Assembly (NCBI RefSeq): GCF_005503145.1
Contig: NZ_SCNV01000008.1
Span: forward strand, 62,001-126,000
Origin: Burkholderia sp. 4M9327F10
GTDB taxonomy: Bacteria > Pseudomonadota > Gammaproteobacteria > Burkholderiales > Burkholderiaceae
Direction: 5' to 3'
DNA: 64,000 nucleotides
Shown here piece after piece: positions 19,205-27,228 of the stretch. The notes under the pieces are model-generated. The model did no database searches. It saw nothing but the letters and a program-made list of their open reading frames with translations, and was not told where the DNA came from. A program made the position numbers and the translations under genes. Within the stretch, counting starts at the first letter, position 1. Every line of letters starts with the position of its first letter.

Positions 19205-19810
19205 TCACACCCAGGCGTGACTCACGGCCTCGACCGCCTCTTCCTCGCGAAACCGCAGTGGCGCAGCGCAATGCACCAGCGTATCGACGAAGTACTTCGC
19301 CCGCGGCCACGGTCCGAAACCGGCCGCCGTGTTGATATGCCCGGCGTCGCCAAGATTCACGAACGCGCTGCCGAAGCGCTGCGCCAGCTCGCGCGCACCG
19401 GCGAGCGGCATCCACGGGTCGGTCTCGCTGCCGATCAGGATCGACGGAACGCCGAGACGGCGCGCCTCGAAGGCGCCAGCGAAAGCGAATTTTGCCGGGC
19501 TGGCCGGCGCGACGAACAGCACGCCCACGACGTCACCCACATACGAGGCCTGCTGCAGCGCATGAGCCGTCGCCAGACAGCCGAAACTGTGCGCCGCCAG
19601 CACAAAGGGACCGCGCTCGCGCGCCAGCACGTCGCGCAGCGACCGCGCCCAGCCGGCCACGTTCGGTGCATCCCAGTCAGCCTGTTCGATCCGCAATGAA
19701 CGGGCGAACTGCCGTTCGAGCCAGGTCTGCCAATGCGCGCCTTCGCTGCCGTGCAGGCCCGGTACAGTCACGAGCCGCGGCGGCCATGTCGATTTGCTGC
19801 ATGAAAGCAT
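19205..19810 (-). CDS. RBBP9/YdeN-type alpha/beta hydrolase
   Basis: A 201-residue single-domain serine hydrolase. It starts with VTVPGLHGSEGAHWQTW, the typical opening of the RBBP9/YdeN family. The nucleophile is Ser75 in AHSFGC, followed by ETDPWMP (acid) and GDAGHIN (histidine), so the triad looks intact. It acts in the cytoplasm on an unknown ester or peptide substrate. Start ATG 19810 has GAGGAG about 6 nt upstream; a longer reading to 19909 has no ribosome site. Convergent with bioB. Confidence 0.85.
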   Translation of the reverse strand: MLSCSKSTWPPRLVTVPGLHGSEGAHWQTWLERQFARSLRIEQADWDAPNVAGWARSLRDVLARERGPFVLAAHSFGCLATAHALQQASYVGDVVGVLFVAPASPAKFAFAGAFEARRLGVPSILIGSETDPWMPLAGARELAQRFGSAFVNLGDAGHINTAAGFGPWPRAKYFVDTLVHCAAPLRFREEEAVEAVSHAWV

Positions 19811-20030
19811 GATTCTCCTCGCTGCCGGAATCCGGGAGCCTATTGTGGAACGCCCGCCCGCAGGGACGAACCAACTTTTAGTGCTTTGCTTATTGGGGGG
19901 CTCCTGCACGGTATCGGCACAGGCCGCACGGGCCGCACCGGGCCGGCGCAGCGCGCCTGTATGCCGAATCGCACGTGATAGCCGTCGAAAAAGTAGAATG
20001 AAGCCTATTCATAAAACGGAGGAGGCCCTC

Positions 20031-20105
20031 ATGTCGCAAGTGTCGTCAGCAATGGCTCGCGCAGCCCGCGCGTCCTGTCACGCGAGGCCGGTACTGCGCG
20101 CATGA
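20031..20105 (+). CDS. Possible 24-codon leader ORF coupled to ghrA
   Basis: A very short frame (MSQVSSAMARAARASC...) with an excellent ribosome site, GGAGG 5 nt before ATG 20031. Its TGA (20103-20105) overlaps the ghrA ATG (20102-20104) in a different frame. ghrA itself has no separate purine-rich site directly upstream, so its translation may depend on this leader. The peptide is basic and alanine-rich with no recognised function. Confidence 0.45.
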   Translation: MSQVSSAMARAARASCHARPVLRA

Positions 20106-21043
20106 AAGTCCTTTTTTACACGCCGCAGAGCGATGCCGCGTCCTGGCTCCACGATTTCGCCCGCGCCTTGCCTGAGGCCGAGCTGCGCGAATGGCAGCCG
20201 GACGACACCGCCCCGGCCGACTTCGCCATTGTCTGGCGTCCGCCGCGCGAGATGCTGGCCGGCCGCAGGGGGCTGCGCGCCATCTTCAATCTCGGCGCAG
20301 GCGTCGATGCGATTCTGGCGCTGGAGCGCGCCCATCCCGGCACGCTGCCGCGTGAAGCGCAGCTTGTACGGCTCGAAGACACCGGCATGGCGCGGCAGAT
20401 GGCCGAATATGTGACGCACGCTGTGCTGCGCTATATGCGCCGTTTCGACGAATACCAGGCCCTGCAGGCACAACGGCGCTGGAAGGTGCTTGAACCGCAT
20501 CCGCACGGCACCTTCACGATCGGCGTGCTGGGACTCGGCGTGCTCGGCACGCATGTCGCCCGCACGCTGGCCACGCTCGGCCTGCCGGTGCGCGGCTATA
20601 GCCGCAGCGCCCGCCAGATCGAGGGTGTGACCACCTATGCGGGCGAGGCGCGCTTCGAGGCGTTTCTCAGCGGCGTCAAGGTACTGGTGAACCTGCTGCC
20701 GCACACGCCGGACACGCATGACGTACTGAACCGGCGCACCTTCTCGAAGCTCGCGCAGGGCGCCTATCTGATCAACGTTGCGCGCGGCGCGCATCTGGTC
20801 GAGCAGGACCTGCTGGACGCGCTCGCGCAAGGCCAGATCGCCGCCGCGACGCTCGACGTGTTCCGCGAGGAACCACTGCCGGCCGATCATCTGTTCTGGC
20901 AGGAGCCGCGCATCACGATCACGCCGCACAGTTCGGCGGAGACCCTGCGCGAAGAGAGCGTGCCGCAGGTCGCGCACAAGATCATGGCGATGATGCGCGG
21001 CGAGCCGGTGAGCGGCGTGGTCGATATTGAACGCGGATACTGA
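20102..21043 (+). CDS. ghrA: Glyoxylate/hydroxypyruvate reductase A-type dehydrogenase
   Basis: A 313-residue D-2-hydroxyacid dehydrogenase of the GhrA class. The nucleotide motif GLGVLG is at 144-149. Catalytic positions are visible as Arg in VARGAHLV, Glu in FREEPLP and His in TPHSSA. It would reduce glyoxylate or hydroxypyruvate with NADPH. A 70-residue-long substrate lobe opens the protein, as in E. coli GhrA (312 aa). Start is ATGA-coupled to the short leader frame. The HMG-CoA lyase gene follows 93 nt later. Confidence 0.9.
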   Translation: MKVLFYTPQSDAASWLHDFARALPEAELREWQPDDTAPADFAIVWRPPREMLAGRRGLRAIFNLGAGVDAILALERAHPGTLPREAQLVRLEDTGMARQMAEYVTHAVLRYMRRFDEYQALQAQRRWKVLEPHPHGTFTIGVLGLGVLGTHVARTLATLGLPVRGYSRSARQIEGVTTYAGEARFEAFLSGVKVLVNLLPHTPDTHDVLNRRTFSKLAQGAYLINVARGAHLVEQDLLDALAQGQIAAATLDVFREEPLPADHLFWQEPRITITPHSSAETLREESVPQVAHKIMAMMRGEPVSGVVDIERGY

Positions 21044-21136
21044 ATTCCCGATACAGCGCCGCCTCGTGCGGGCACATTGCATGGGACCGGAGTAGCGCGC
21101 CAAAGCGCAAACGCCGGTCGACACTGGAGACACATC

Positions 21137-22063
21137 ATGGCCCTACCCCACGCCGTCAAGATCGTCGAAGTCGGTCCGCGCGACGGACTGCAGAACGAGA
21201 AAGACTTCGTTCCGACCGCCGTCAAGATCGAGCTGATCAACCGCCTCTCGGCGGCCGGCTTTCGCAATGTCGAGTCCGCCTCGTTCGTCTCGCCGAAGTG
21301 GGTGCCGCAGATGGCCGACGGCGCCGAGGTGATGGCCGGCATCGAACGCCGCTTCGGCACGGTCTACTCGGTGCTGACGCCGAACATGCGCGGCTTCGAA
21401 GGCGCGCTCGCGGCGCACGCCGATGAGATCGTGATCTTCGGCGCGGCCAGCGAAGCGTTTTCACAGCGCAACATCAATTGCAGCATTGCGGAGAGCATCG
21501 CGCGCTTCGAGCCCGTGGCCCGGGCCGCCAAGGAGCACGGCGTGCGGATTCGCGGCAGCGTCTCGTGCGCGCTCGGCTGTCCGTATCAAGGTGAGGTGCC
21601 GGTCGCGTCGGTGGTGGATGTGGTCGAGCGCTTCGCCGCGCTCGGCTGCGACGAGATCGATATCGCCGATACGATCGGCGTGGGGACGCCCAAGCGCACG
21701 CGCGAGGTGTTCGCCGCCGTCACCCAGGTGTATCCGCGCGAGCAACTGTCGGGGCACTTCCACGACACCTATGGCCAGGCGCTCGCCAACATCTATGCCG
21801 CGCTGCTCGAAGGCATCGAGATTTTTCATGCGTCGGTGGCGGGCCTGGGCGGCTGTCCGTATGCAAAGGGCGCCACCGGCAATGTCGCCACCGAAGACGT
21901 GCTGTATCTGATGAGCGGCCTCGGCATCGAGACCGGCGTCGATCTCGCCCAGGTCGTGGCGATCGGCGATTTCATTTCCAGCTCGATCGGCAAGCCGAAC
22001 GTCTCGCGCGCAGGCAAGGCCTTGCTCGCGAAAGCACGCAGCGAACAAGGCTCGTGCGTCTAA
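21137..22063 (+). CDS. Hydroxymethylglutaryl-CoA lyase
   Basis: A 308-residue DRE-TIM metallolyase that cleaves HMG-CoA to acetoacetate and acetyl-CoA, the last step of leucine degradation. Seen: Arg15-Asp16 in EVGPRDGLQNE, metal histidines His207 and His209 in GHFHDTYG, and the signature with catalytic Cys240 in GLGGCPYAKGATGN. Length is typical. ATG 21137 follows a GGAGA site. It stands alone rather than in a liu operon, but a LiuR-like regulator lies 15 kb away in this window; a functional link is inference. Confidence 0.95.
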   Translation: MALPHAVKIVEVGPRDGLQNEKDFVPTAVKIELINRLSAAGFRNVESASFVSPKWVPQMADGAEVMAGIERRFGTVYSVLTPNMRGFEGALAAHADEIVIFGAASEAFSQRNINCSIAESIARFEPVARAAKEHGVRIRGSVSCALGCPYQGEVPVASVVDVVERFAALGCDEIDIADTIGVGTPKRTREVFAAVTQVYPREQLSGHFHDTYGQALANIYAALLEGIEIFHASVAGLGGCPYAKGATGNVATEDVLYLMSGLGIETGVDLAQVVAIGDFISSSIGKPNVSRAGKALLAKARSEQGSCV

Positions 22064-22088
22064 CCTCTCATTCACTGGAACGCGCTTT

Positions 22089-22610
22089 ATGACGGACAAC
22101 GCTTCTTCCCACGCCGACGATCTCAGCGCATTGCCAGATTCGGCCCGGCGCGTCGCGCTACTGCTGCGCGAGCGCGGCCACACCGGACGGGTCGTGATGC
22201 TGCCGGAAACCGGCAAGACTTCCGCCGAAGCCGCCGCGGGCCTCGGCTGCGAAGTCGCGCAGATTGCCAAATCGATCCTGTTTCGCCGCCGCGAAGACGA
22301 CGCGCCGGTGCTGGTGGTGGCAAGCGGCGCGAACCGCGTCGACGAACAAAAGGTGGCTGCGCACGTGGGGGAGATTGCCCGCGCCGACGCCAAGTTTGTG
22401 CGCGAGAAGACCGGCTACGCGATCGGCGGTGTCTGCCCGATCGGCCACGCCACGCCGCCCGTCACGCTGATCGACGCGGATCTGCTCACGCTCGGGAGCC
22501 TGTGGGCCGCTGCGGGCCATCCCCATGCGGTGTTCAATCTCTCACCGCAGGAACTGGTTGCACTGACCGGCGCGCCGGTGGCCGACGTCGCGTTGCGAGA
22601 GAGCGCATGA
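22089..22610 (+). CDS. YbaK/ProX-type aminoacyl-tRNA deacylase
   Basis: A 173-residue trans-editing domain protein. It has the YbaK fold features KSILFR (the lysine is catalytic in homologues) and the GGVCPIGH loop followed by an aspartate-rich strand. Such proteins hydrolyse mischarged tRNAs (Cys- or Ala-tRNA-Pro). The ProX/PrdX versus YbaK class cannot be assigned by eye. It starts a run of four genes with ATGA overlaps. Confidence 0.87.
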   Translation: MTDNASSHADDLSALPDSARRVALLLRERGHTGRVVMLPETGKTSAEAAAGLGCEVAQIAKSILFRRREDDAPVLVVASGANRVDEQKVAAHVGEIARADAKFVREKTGYAIGGVCPIGHATPPVTLIDADLLTLGSLWAAAGHPHAVFNLSPQELVALTGAPVADVALRESA

Positions 22611-22837
22611 CGGCCGAAACGCTGAACCAGAACGACGTGATCGCGCCCGTGCCGTCGCCCTGCATCAACGTGTGCCGGATGGACCAGGCGAGCGGCTGGT
22701 GCGAAGGGTGTCTGCGCACGATCGATGAGATTCGTGGCTGGTCCTCCTACGACGACGCGACCAAACGCGCCGTCTGGGATACGCTCGACGCTCGCCACGC
22801 GCAGTGGATGGCGCAGAACCGGCAGACGGCGAAATGA
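22607..22837 (+). CDS. DUF1289 small cysteine protein
   Basis: A 76-residue DUF1289 protein. The family pattern is clear: SPCINVCRMD, then WCEGCLRTIDEIRGW, giving a C-x3-C...C-x2-C set that probably binds a metal or Fe-S centre. Function is unknown. It overlaps the YbaK-like gene by ATGA at 22607 and the MaoC gene by ATGA at 22834. Confidence 0.88.
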   Translation: MTAETLNQNDVIAPVPSPCINVCRMDQASGWCEGCLRTIDEIRGWSSYDDATKRAVWDTLDARHAQWMAQNRQTAK

Positions 22838-23343
22838 ATGTGGCGCCGCGAGTCGTGACGATCGGAGAGCGCTTCAGCAGTACGCTCACGCTTTCTGCAG
22901 ACTCGGTCAAATCGTTCGCGACGCTCGTCAACGATCTGAATCCGCTGCATCACGACGACGCTTACGCCGCGCAGAGCCGCTTCGGCGGCCTGATCGCTTC
23001 GGGCACGCAGCCTACCGCGCATTTCATGGCGCTGCTCGCTACTCACTTCTCGCAGTACGCGCAGCCGCTTGGCCTCGAGTTCGATATCAAGCTGAAGAAG
23101 GCCGTGCATGCGCAGGACACCTTGACGATGAGCTGGCAAGTACGCGATGCGTGGTGGAAGCCGAGCCTGAACGGCGACCTCACGCAACTCGACGGCTCGG
23201 TCGTAAACCAGCGCGGTGAAACTGTGCTGCTGGGCGCAGCGACAATCCTTGTAATGCCCAGCAAGCCGAAGGCCGCTCATGAGATCGCTCACGAAACCGT
23301 GCGCCCAGCCGCTCAATCTGCTCAGGACTCCCAAAAATCATGA
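22834..23343 (+). CDS. MaoC-like hot-dog dehydratase
   Basis: A 169-residue single hot-dog domain. The R-hydratase motif is recognisable: Asp and His in VNDLNPLHHDDAYA, followed by FGGLIASGTQPTAHFMAL. It would hydrate enoyl-CoA or act as an acyl-CoA dehydratase. The C-terminal 25 residues are polar and Ala/Gln-rich, unlike the fold. ATG 22834 sits in the DUF1289 stop; a second ATG at 22838 is in another frame. Confidence 0.85.
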   Translation: MNVAPRVVTIGERFSSTLTLSADSVKSFATLVNDLNPLHHDDAYAAQSRFGGLIASGTQPTAHFMALLATHFSQYAQPLGLEFDIKLKKAVHAQDTLTMSWQVRDAWWKPSLNGDLTQLDGSVVNQRGETVLLGAATILVMPSKPKAAHEIAHETVRPAAQSAQDSQKS

Positions 23344-24266
23344 GCCTGCCCGAGTCGATCCAGGTATTCGAGCGCGGCTGGCTATCGTCGAACAACGTGC
23401 TGCTGGTCGACGACACGTGCGCCGCCCTTGTCGATACCGGCTACGCCACCCACGCACCACAAACGCTGGCGCTGTTGCAGGCGGCGCTCGGCAAGCGGCC
23501 GCTCGATCTGATCGTCAACACGCACCTGCACTCCGATCACTGCGGCGGCAACACGCTGCTCCAGGCGGTCTGGCCGTGCCGTACCGCGATTCCCGCAGCA
23601 GAAGCCGAAGCCGTGCGTCACTGGGACGAGGCGCGCCTGAGCTTTCGCGCCACCGGCCAGACCTGCGAGCGCTTCACCTTCACCGAGACGATTACGCCCG
23701 GCGCGCACCTCACACTCGGCGCACTGGACTGGGAAGTGCTCGGCGCGCCCGGTCACGATCCGCATTCGCTGATGCTCTATTGCGCAGAAGAACGCGTGCT
23801 GATCAGTGCCGACGCGCTGTGGGAAAACGGCTTCGGCGTGATCTTTCCGGAACTGGAAGGCGAAAGCGGTTTCGCTGAAGAACAGGCCGTGCTGGATGCG
23901 ATCGCGAAGCTCGATGTACGCACCGTCATCCCAGGCCACGGCGCGCCGTTCACCCATGTTGCGCTGGCACTGGAGCGGGCATTTTCGCGCCTCGCGTGGT
24001 TGCGCGCCGATCCGGCGCGCAACGCCAAAAATGCGCTGAAAGTGCTGATCGTGTTCAAGCTGCTCGACGTGCGCGCAATGAGCTTCGAGGCGCTTGTGCA
24101 AATGCTCGACAGCGCCACGGCGATGCGTGCCGCGGCCGCCATGCTCAAGCCGCGCGACGCATGGCCGGCGCTGTTGCGTGAGCTGATCGCAGAGCTGGCC
24201 GCGACCGGCGGTCCATTGAGCGTGGATGGGGCGGACGGCTCGCGGATCGTGGCGCGCGGCGCGTGA
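23340..24266 (+). CDS. MBL-fold metallohydrolase
   Basis: A 308-residue metallo-beta-lactamase-fold protein with the metal motif THLHSDH (His62, His64, Asp66, His67), then GHDPHS, SADALW and PGHGAPF. The C-terminal 90 residues are helical. The substrate is unknown; glyoxalase II-like or lactonase activity is possible. It begins in the MaoC stop (ATGA) and ends the four-gene run. It is not a close copy of the MBL gene at 4876-5946. Confidence 0.85.
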   Translation: MSLPESIQVFERGWLSSNNVLLVDDTCAALVDTGYATHAPQTLALLQAALGKRPLDLIVNTHLHSDHCGGNTLLQAVWPCRTAIPAAEAEAVRHWDEARLSFRATGQTCERFTFTETITPGAHLTLGALDWEVLGAPGHDPHSLMLYCAEERVLISADALWENGFGVIFPELEGESGFAEEQAVLDAIAKLDVRTVIPGHGAPFTHVALALERAFSRLAWLRADPARNAKNALKVLIVFKLLDVRAMSFEALVQMLDSATAMRAAAAMLKPRDAWPALLRELIAELAATGGPLSVDGADGSRIVARGA

Positions 24267-24325
24267 GCGCCACCCCTTCACGAGCCTCAACGTCAACATC
24301 GACCCCACCGTCAAAAGCGGCCGCG

Positions 24326-24362
24326 CAAAAAAGAAAGCCGCTCGGCATAGATGGCGAGCGGC
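24326..24362 (-). terminator. Minus-strand intrinsic terminator
   Basis: An 8-bp stem (24337-24344 with 24355-24362, 10-nt loop) is followed, on the minus strand, by a T-rich tract (TTTCTTTTTT). It lies about 140 nt beyond the EamA stop codon. It could end that transcript or a separate short minus-strand RNA (see findings). Confidence 0.75.
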
Positions 24363-24503
24363 GGAATTCGGTCGACGTGATCATCGTCTGTTCAAATCAT
24401 ACCCGGATGGCATTTTTGGCCGCATCGGTGATTTCCCTACAAAACGATGACACATCGATGTCGGCGCGCGCCGAGGCAGATCCGCAGGGCCACGCCGACT
24501 GGC

Positions 24504-25418
24504 TCAGGTGGACGAGTAACGGCGTTGCGGCACGAGCCGCCAGCCGAGATTGACGCCCGCGGCGCCAAGCAGAATCAGCACCGCGCCGAGCACCTGCACC
24601 CAGGCGAGCTTCTGGCCGAACGCGACACAATCGACAATGATGGCGACCACCGGATAGATGAACGACAACGCGCCGGTCATCGCGGTCGGCAGTTTCTGGA
24701 TCGCCCCGTAGAGCAGCACGTACATGATGCCGGTGTTCACCACACCAAGCGTCACGAGTTCGAGCCAATGGGCGGCGGTGGTCGGCAGCGCATCGAAGCG
24801 CACAAACGGCGCCAGCATCAGCACGCCCAGTCCCACCTGAATCAGCGCGATCAGATGCGGCGGTGTGCCCTTCAGATGCTTGGTGATGATCGACGACACC
24901 GCATACATGGCAGCCGCGCCAACCGCATAGGCGATCCCTTCGAGATACTGACCCGGCACGGCGAGCACGGCAGGCTCGACCCGCACGACGAACACGAGGC
25001 CCACGAACGCCACCAGCAACCACGCGACGGTCGATGCAGTGATGCGTTCGCGAAACACCAGTGCGCCGAGCGCGACCAGCATGAACGGCTGCGTGTTGTA
25101 GACAGCGGTAGCCATCGAGATCGACGCACGCGAATACGCCGCAAACAGCAGCACCCAGTTGGCGACAATCGCCACACCGCCGAGCGCCGCGAGTCCCAGC
25201 ATGCGCCAGGAAAACAGCTTGCGCCGCAGTAGCCCCAGCGCGGCACAGACCAGCGTCAAGGTAGCGCCGCCGAACACGCAGCGGAAGAACACCACATTGA
25301 ACGGGCTCTGCTGCGACGATACGACCAGCCAGCCGATGGTCCCCGACATCAGCATCGCGATGCTCATCTCGGCCGCGCCACGGCCTATGGCGCCCTCGCG
25401 CGCCGCATTGATCACCAT
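24504..25418 (-). CDS. DMT/EamA family transporter
   Basis: A 304-residue inner-membrane protein with about ten hydrophobic segments in two EamA repeats. Recognisable parts are MSGTIGWLVV, FFRCVFGGATL, ATAVYNTQPFMLVALGALVFRERIT and the second repeat ending GAVLILLGAAGVNLGWR. EamA proteins usually export amino acids or metabolites. Start ATG 25418 has GGAGG about 7 nt upstream. It is divergent from an Lrp-family regulator, a common exporter/regulator pairing. Confidence 0.9.
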   Translation of the reverse strand: MVINAAREGAIGRGAAEMSIAMLMSGTIGWLVVSSQQSPFNVVFFRCVFGGATLTLVCAALGLLRRKLFSWRMLGLAALGGVAIVANWVLLFAAYSRASISMATAVYNTQPFMLVALGALVFRERITASTVAWLLVAFVGLVFVVRVEPAVLAVPGQYLEGIAYAVGAAAMYAVSSIITKHLKGTPPHLIALIQVGLGVLMLAPFVRFDALPTTAAHWLELVTLGVVNTGIMYVLLYGAIQKLPTAMTGALSFIYPVVAIIVDCVAFGQKLAWVQVLGAVLILLGAAGVNLGWRLVPQRRYSST

Positions 25419-25474
25419 CTTTCGCCTCCGGGATCGATCACTGTATGAGAGCAGTGTATTTAATCCAGACAGTC

Positions 25475-25500
25475 GAATACATGGCTAAAATTAGGTATTC
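25475..25500. promoter_or_regulatory. Candidate Lrp-type operator
   Basis: An inverted repeat GAATAC-14 nt-GTATTC in the AT-rich divergent space between the EamA and Lrp genes. Position, AT-richness and half-site spacing fit an Lrp/AsnC autoregulatory site; assignment is inferred. Confidence 0.4.
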
Positions 25501-25531
25501 AGATTTCGAAACCGAAGATTCGAAGGTGAGT

Positions 25532-26005
25532 ATGGCAAAGCGCCTTACACCGGCCAGCCCTCCCGCGGCGCTCGACGACACCGACCGCACGCTGCTGGCC
25601 GCGCTTGCGGAAGATGCCCGCCAGCCGGTCAGCGAACTGGCGCGCCTGGTTGGCCTGTCTGCGCCCAGCACGGCGGAGCGTCTGCGCCGGCTCGAGACGC
25701 AAGGCGTGATCGAGCGCTTCACCGTGAAAATCGATCCACGCGCGCTCGGCTACACGCTACAGGCGATTGTGCGCGTGAAACCGTTGCCCGGTCAGTTGCA
25801 CCTTGTGGAAGAAGTGATCCGGCGTATCCCGGAGTTCGTGGAATGCGACAAGGTAACGGGCGACGACTGCTTCGTCTGCCGTCTGTATCTGCATTCGATC
25901 GGGCAGCTCGACGAGATCCTCTCCAAGGTCACCGAGCGCGCGGAGACCAGCACCGCCATCATCAAATCGACGCCGGTCGAGCGCAGGTTGCCGCCGCTAG
26001 GCTGA
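25532..26005 (+). CDS. Lrp/AsnC family transcriptional regulator
   Basis: A 157-residue regulator. The N-terminal helix-turn-helix (LDDTDRTLLAALAEDARQPVSELARLVGLSAPSTAERLRR) is followed by the RAM ligand-binding domain (ALGYTLQAIVRVKPLPG to the end). ATG 25532 is preferred for its GAAGGTGAG site and because the family normally starts just before the LD-x-D helix; an in-frame ATG at 25445 would add 29 residues of AT-rich sequence overlapping the probable operator. It likely controls the divergent EamA exporter. Confidence 0.88.
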   Translation: MAKRLTPASPPAALDDTDRTLLAALAEDARQPVSELARLVGLSAPSTAERLRRLETQGVIERFTVKIDPRALGYTLQAIVRVKPLPGQLHLVEEVIRRIPEFVECDKVTGDDCFVCRLYLHSIGQLDEILSKVTERAETSTAIIKSTPVERRLPPLG

Positions 26006-26039
26006 ACAACGCCAGGGCCGCCTACCAGGCTCTACGGCC

Positions 26040-26930
26040 CTACTGCTCAACGGCTTCGAAGAAAGACAACATCTCCCCCACCAGTTCCGCGGGCGACTCC
26101 TCCGGAATGTAGTGTCCGCACGGCAACGCCCGGCCGCTGACATCGCGCGCCACCCGGCGCCATTCGGCGAGCGGCTCGAAGCACTTCTCGATCACGCCCT
26201 CCTCGCCCCACAGCACGCGCAGCGGACAGCCGATCTTGTGGCCGCGCTCGATATCGGCGCGATCGTGTTCCAGATCGATACTCGCCGATGCCCGATAGTC
26301 CTCGCACATCGCATGCACCGCACCCGGTTGCCGCAACGCGCTGCGATACGCGTCGAGCGCCTCCGGTGCGAACGGCGCCAGCCCGGCGTGACGGCTGCCC
26401 ATCACACGATCCACATAGACGTCCGGGTTCGCGCCGATCAGCGTCTCCGGCAACGGCTCAGGCTGGATCAGGAAGAACCAGTGGAAATACAGCGTGGCGA
26501 AAGTGCGGTCGGTGGCTTCATACATCGCCAGTGTCGGCGCGATATCGAGCAGCATCAAACGCTCGACCGCATCCGGATGATCGAGCGCCATACGGTGCGC
26601 AACTCTCGCGCCGCGGTCGTGCGCGCAGACCAGAAAGCGTTCGTAGCCGAAGTGACGCATCACCGCCACCTGATCGGCCGCCATCGCGCGCTTCGAATAC
26701 GCCGCGTGCGTGGCGTCGCTCGCCGGCTTGGCGGAGGCGCCGTAGCCGCGTAAATCGGTAGCGATAACAGTGAAATGTCTGGCAAGCTGCGTCACGCACC
26801 GATGCCAGATCAGATGCGTCTGTGGATGGCCGTGCAGCAGCAGCAGAGGCGGCCCTGCCCCACCCTTGACCCCGTAGATATCGACGTCGCCCGCGGCGAC
26901 CCGAAAGGGCGTGAAATCCTCGAAGGGCAT
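26040..26930 (-). CDS. Haloacetate dehalogenase, fluoroacetate dehalogenase type
   Basis: A 296-residue alpha/beta hydrolase with an aspartate rather than serine nucleophile. Nucleophile Asp105 and Arg106/Arg109 are in HDRGARVAHRMALDHP, Asp129 in LLDI, His150-Trp151 in YFHWFF, Tyr212 in EDYRA and His273 in CGHY. These are the residues known to bind and activate fluoroacetate in characterised dehalogenases (carboxylate-binding arginines, fluoride pocket His-Trp-Tyr), at almost identical numbering. Known enzymes convert fluoro- or chloroacetate to glycolate. ATG 26930 gives the usual family length; an upstream ATG at 26984 is possible. Divergent from a nitronate monooxygenase gene across a perfect palindrome. 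Confidence 0.85.
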   Translation of the reverse strand: MPFEDFTPFRVAAGDVDIYGVKGGAGPPLLLLHGHPQTHLIWHRCVTQLARHFTVIATDLRGYGASAKPASDATHAAYSKRAMAADQVAVMRHFGYERFLVCAHDRGARVAHRMALDHPDAVERLMLLDIAPTLAMYEATDRTFATLYFHWFFLIQPEPLPETLIGANPDVYVDRVMGSRHAGLAPFAPEALDAYRSALRQPGAVHAMCEDYRASASIDLEHDRADIERGHKIGCPLRVLWGEEGVIEKCFEPLAEWRRVARDVSGRALPCGHYIPEESPAELVGEMLSFFEAVEQ

Positions 26931-27061
26931 AGCGAGTCTCTTGTCGTTGTTCGTCAAGGCATTGTAGGAGCGCCGTGTGTCCATCCGGGGTGGGATAGGT
27001 CACGCAGGCGTAGAACCTGAACACTCCTTCCAACCGTATCGCTCGCGCACGCGCAGCACGC

Positions 27062-27095
27062 GAACGGTCGTTCGCCTATAATCGAACGACCGTTC
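27062..27095. promoter_or_regulatory. Perfect 13-bp palindromic arms around a TATAAT -10 box
   Basis: Inverted repeats GAACGGTCGTTCG (27062-27074) and its complement (27083-27095) flank 8 bp containing TATAAT (27077-27082). Each arm also contains the 12-bp palindrome-like core GAACGGTCGTTC typical of TetR-family operators. It sits in the divergent space between the dehalogenase and nitronate monooxygenase genes. No TetR gene is adjacent. Confidence 0.7.
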
Positions 27096-27228
27096 TTAAA
27101 ATCACCCGCACCGACGGACGAAGCAGGCGCGGCGCCCGTCACGGCGTCACGTTGCGGTTGGTCCCGCTACACTTCATATACCTTGGGTGCGCCATGCGCA
27201 CCGGTCCGCATTACAGGAGACTTGCACC

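Noticed and set aside
23279..23878. 199-codon frame overlapping the MaoC and MBL genes
   Set aside because: Arg-rich alternate frame; both overlapped genes have clear motifs and ATGA coupling.
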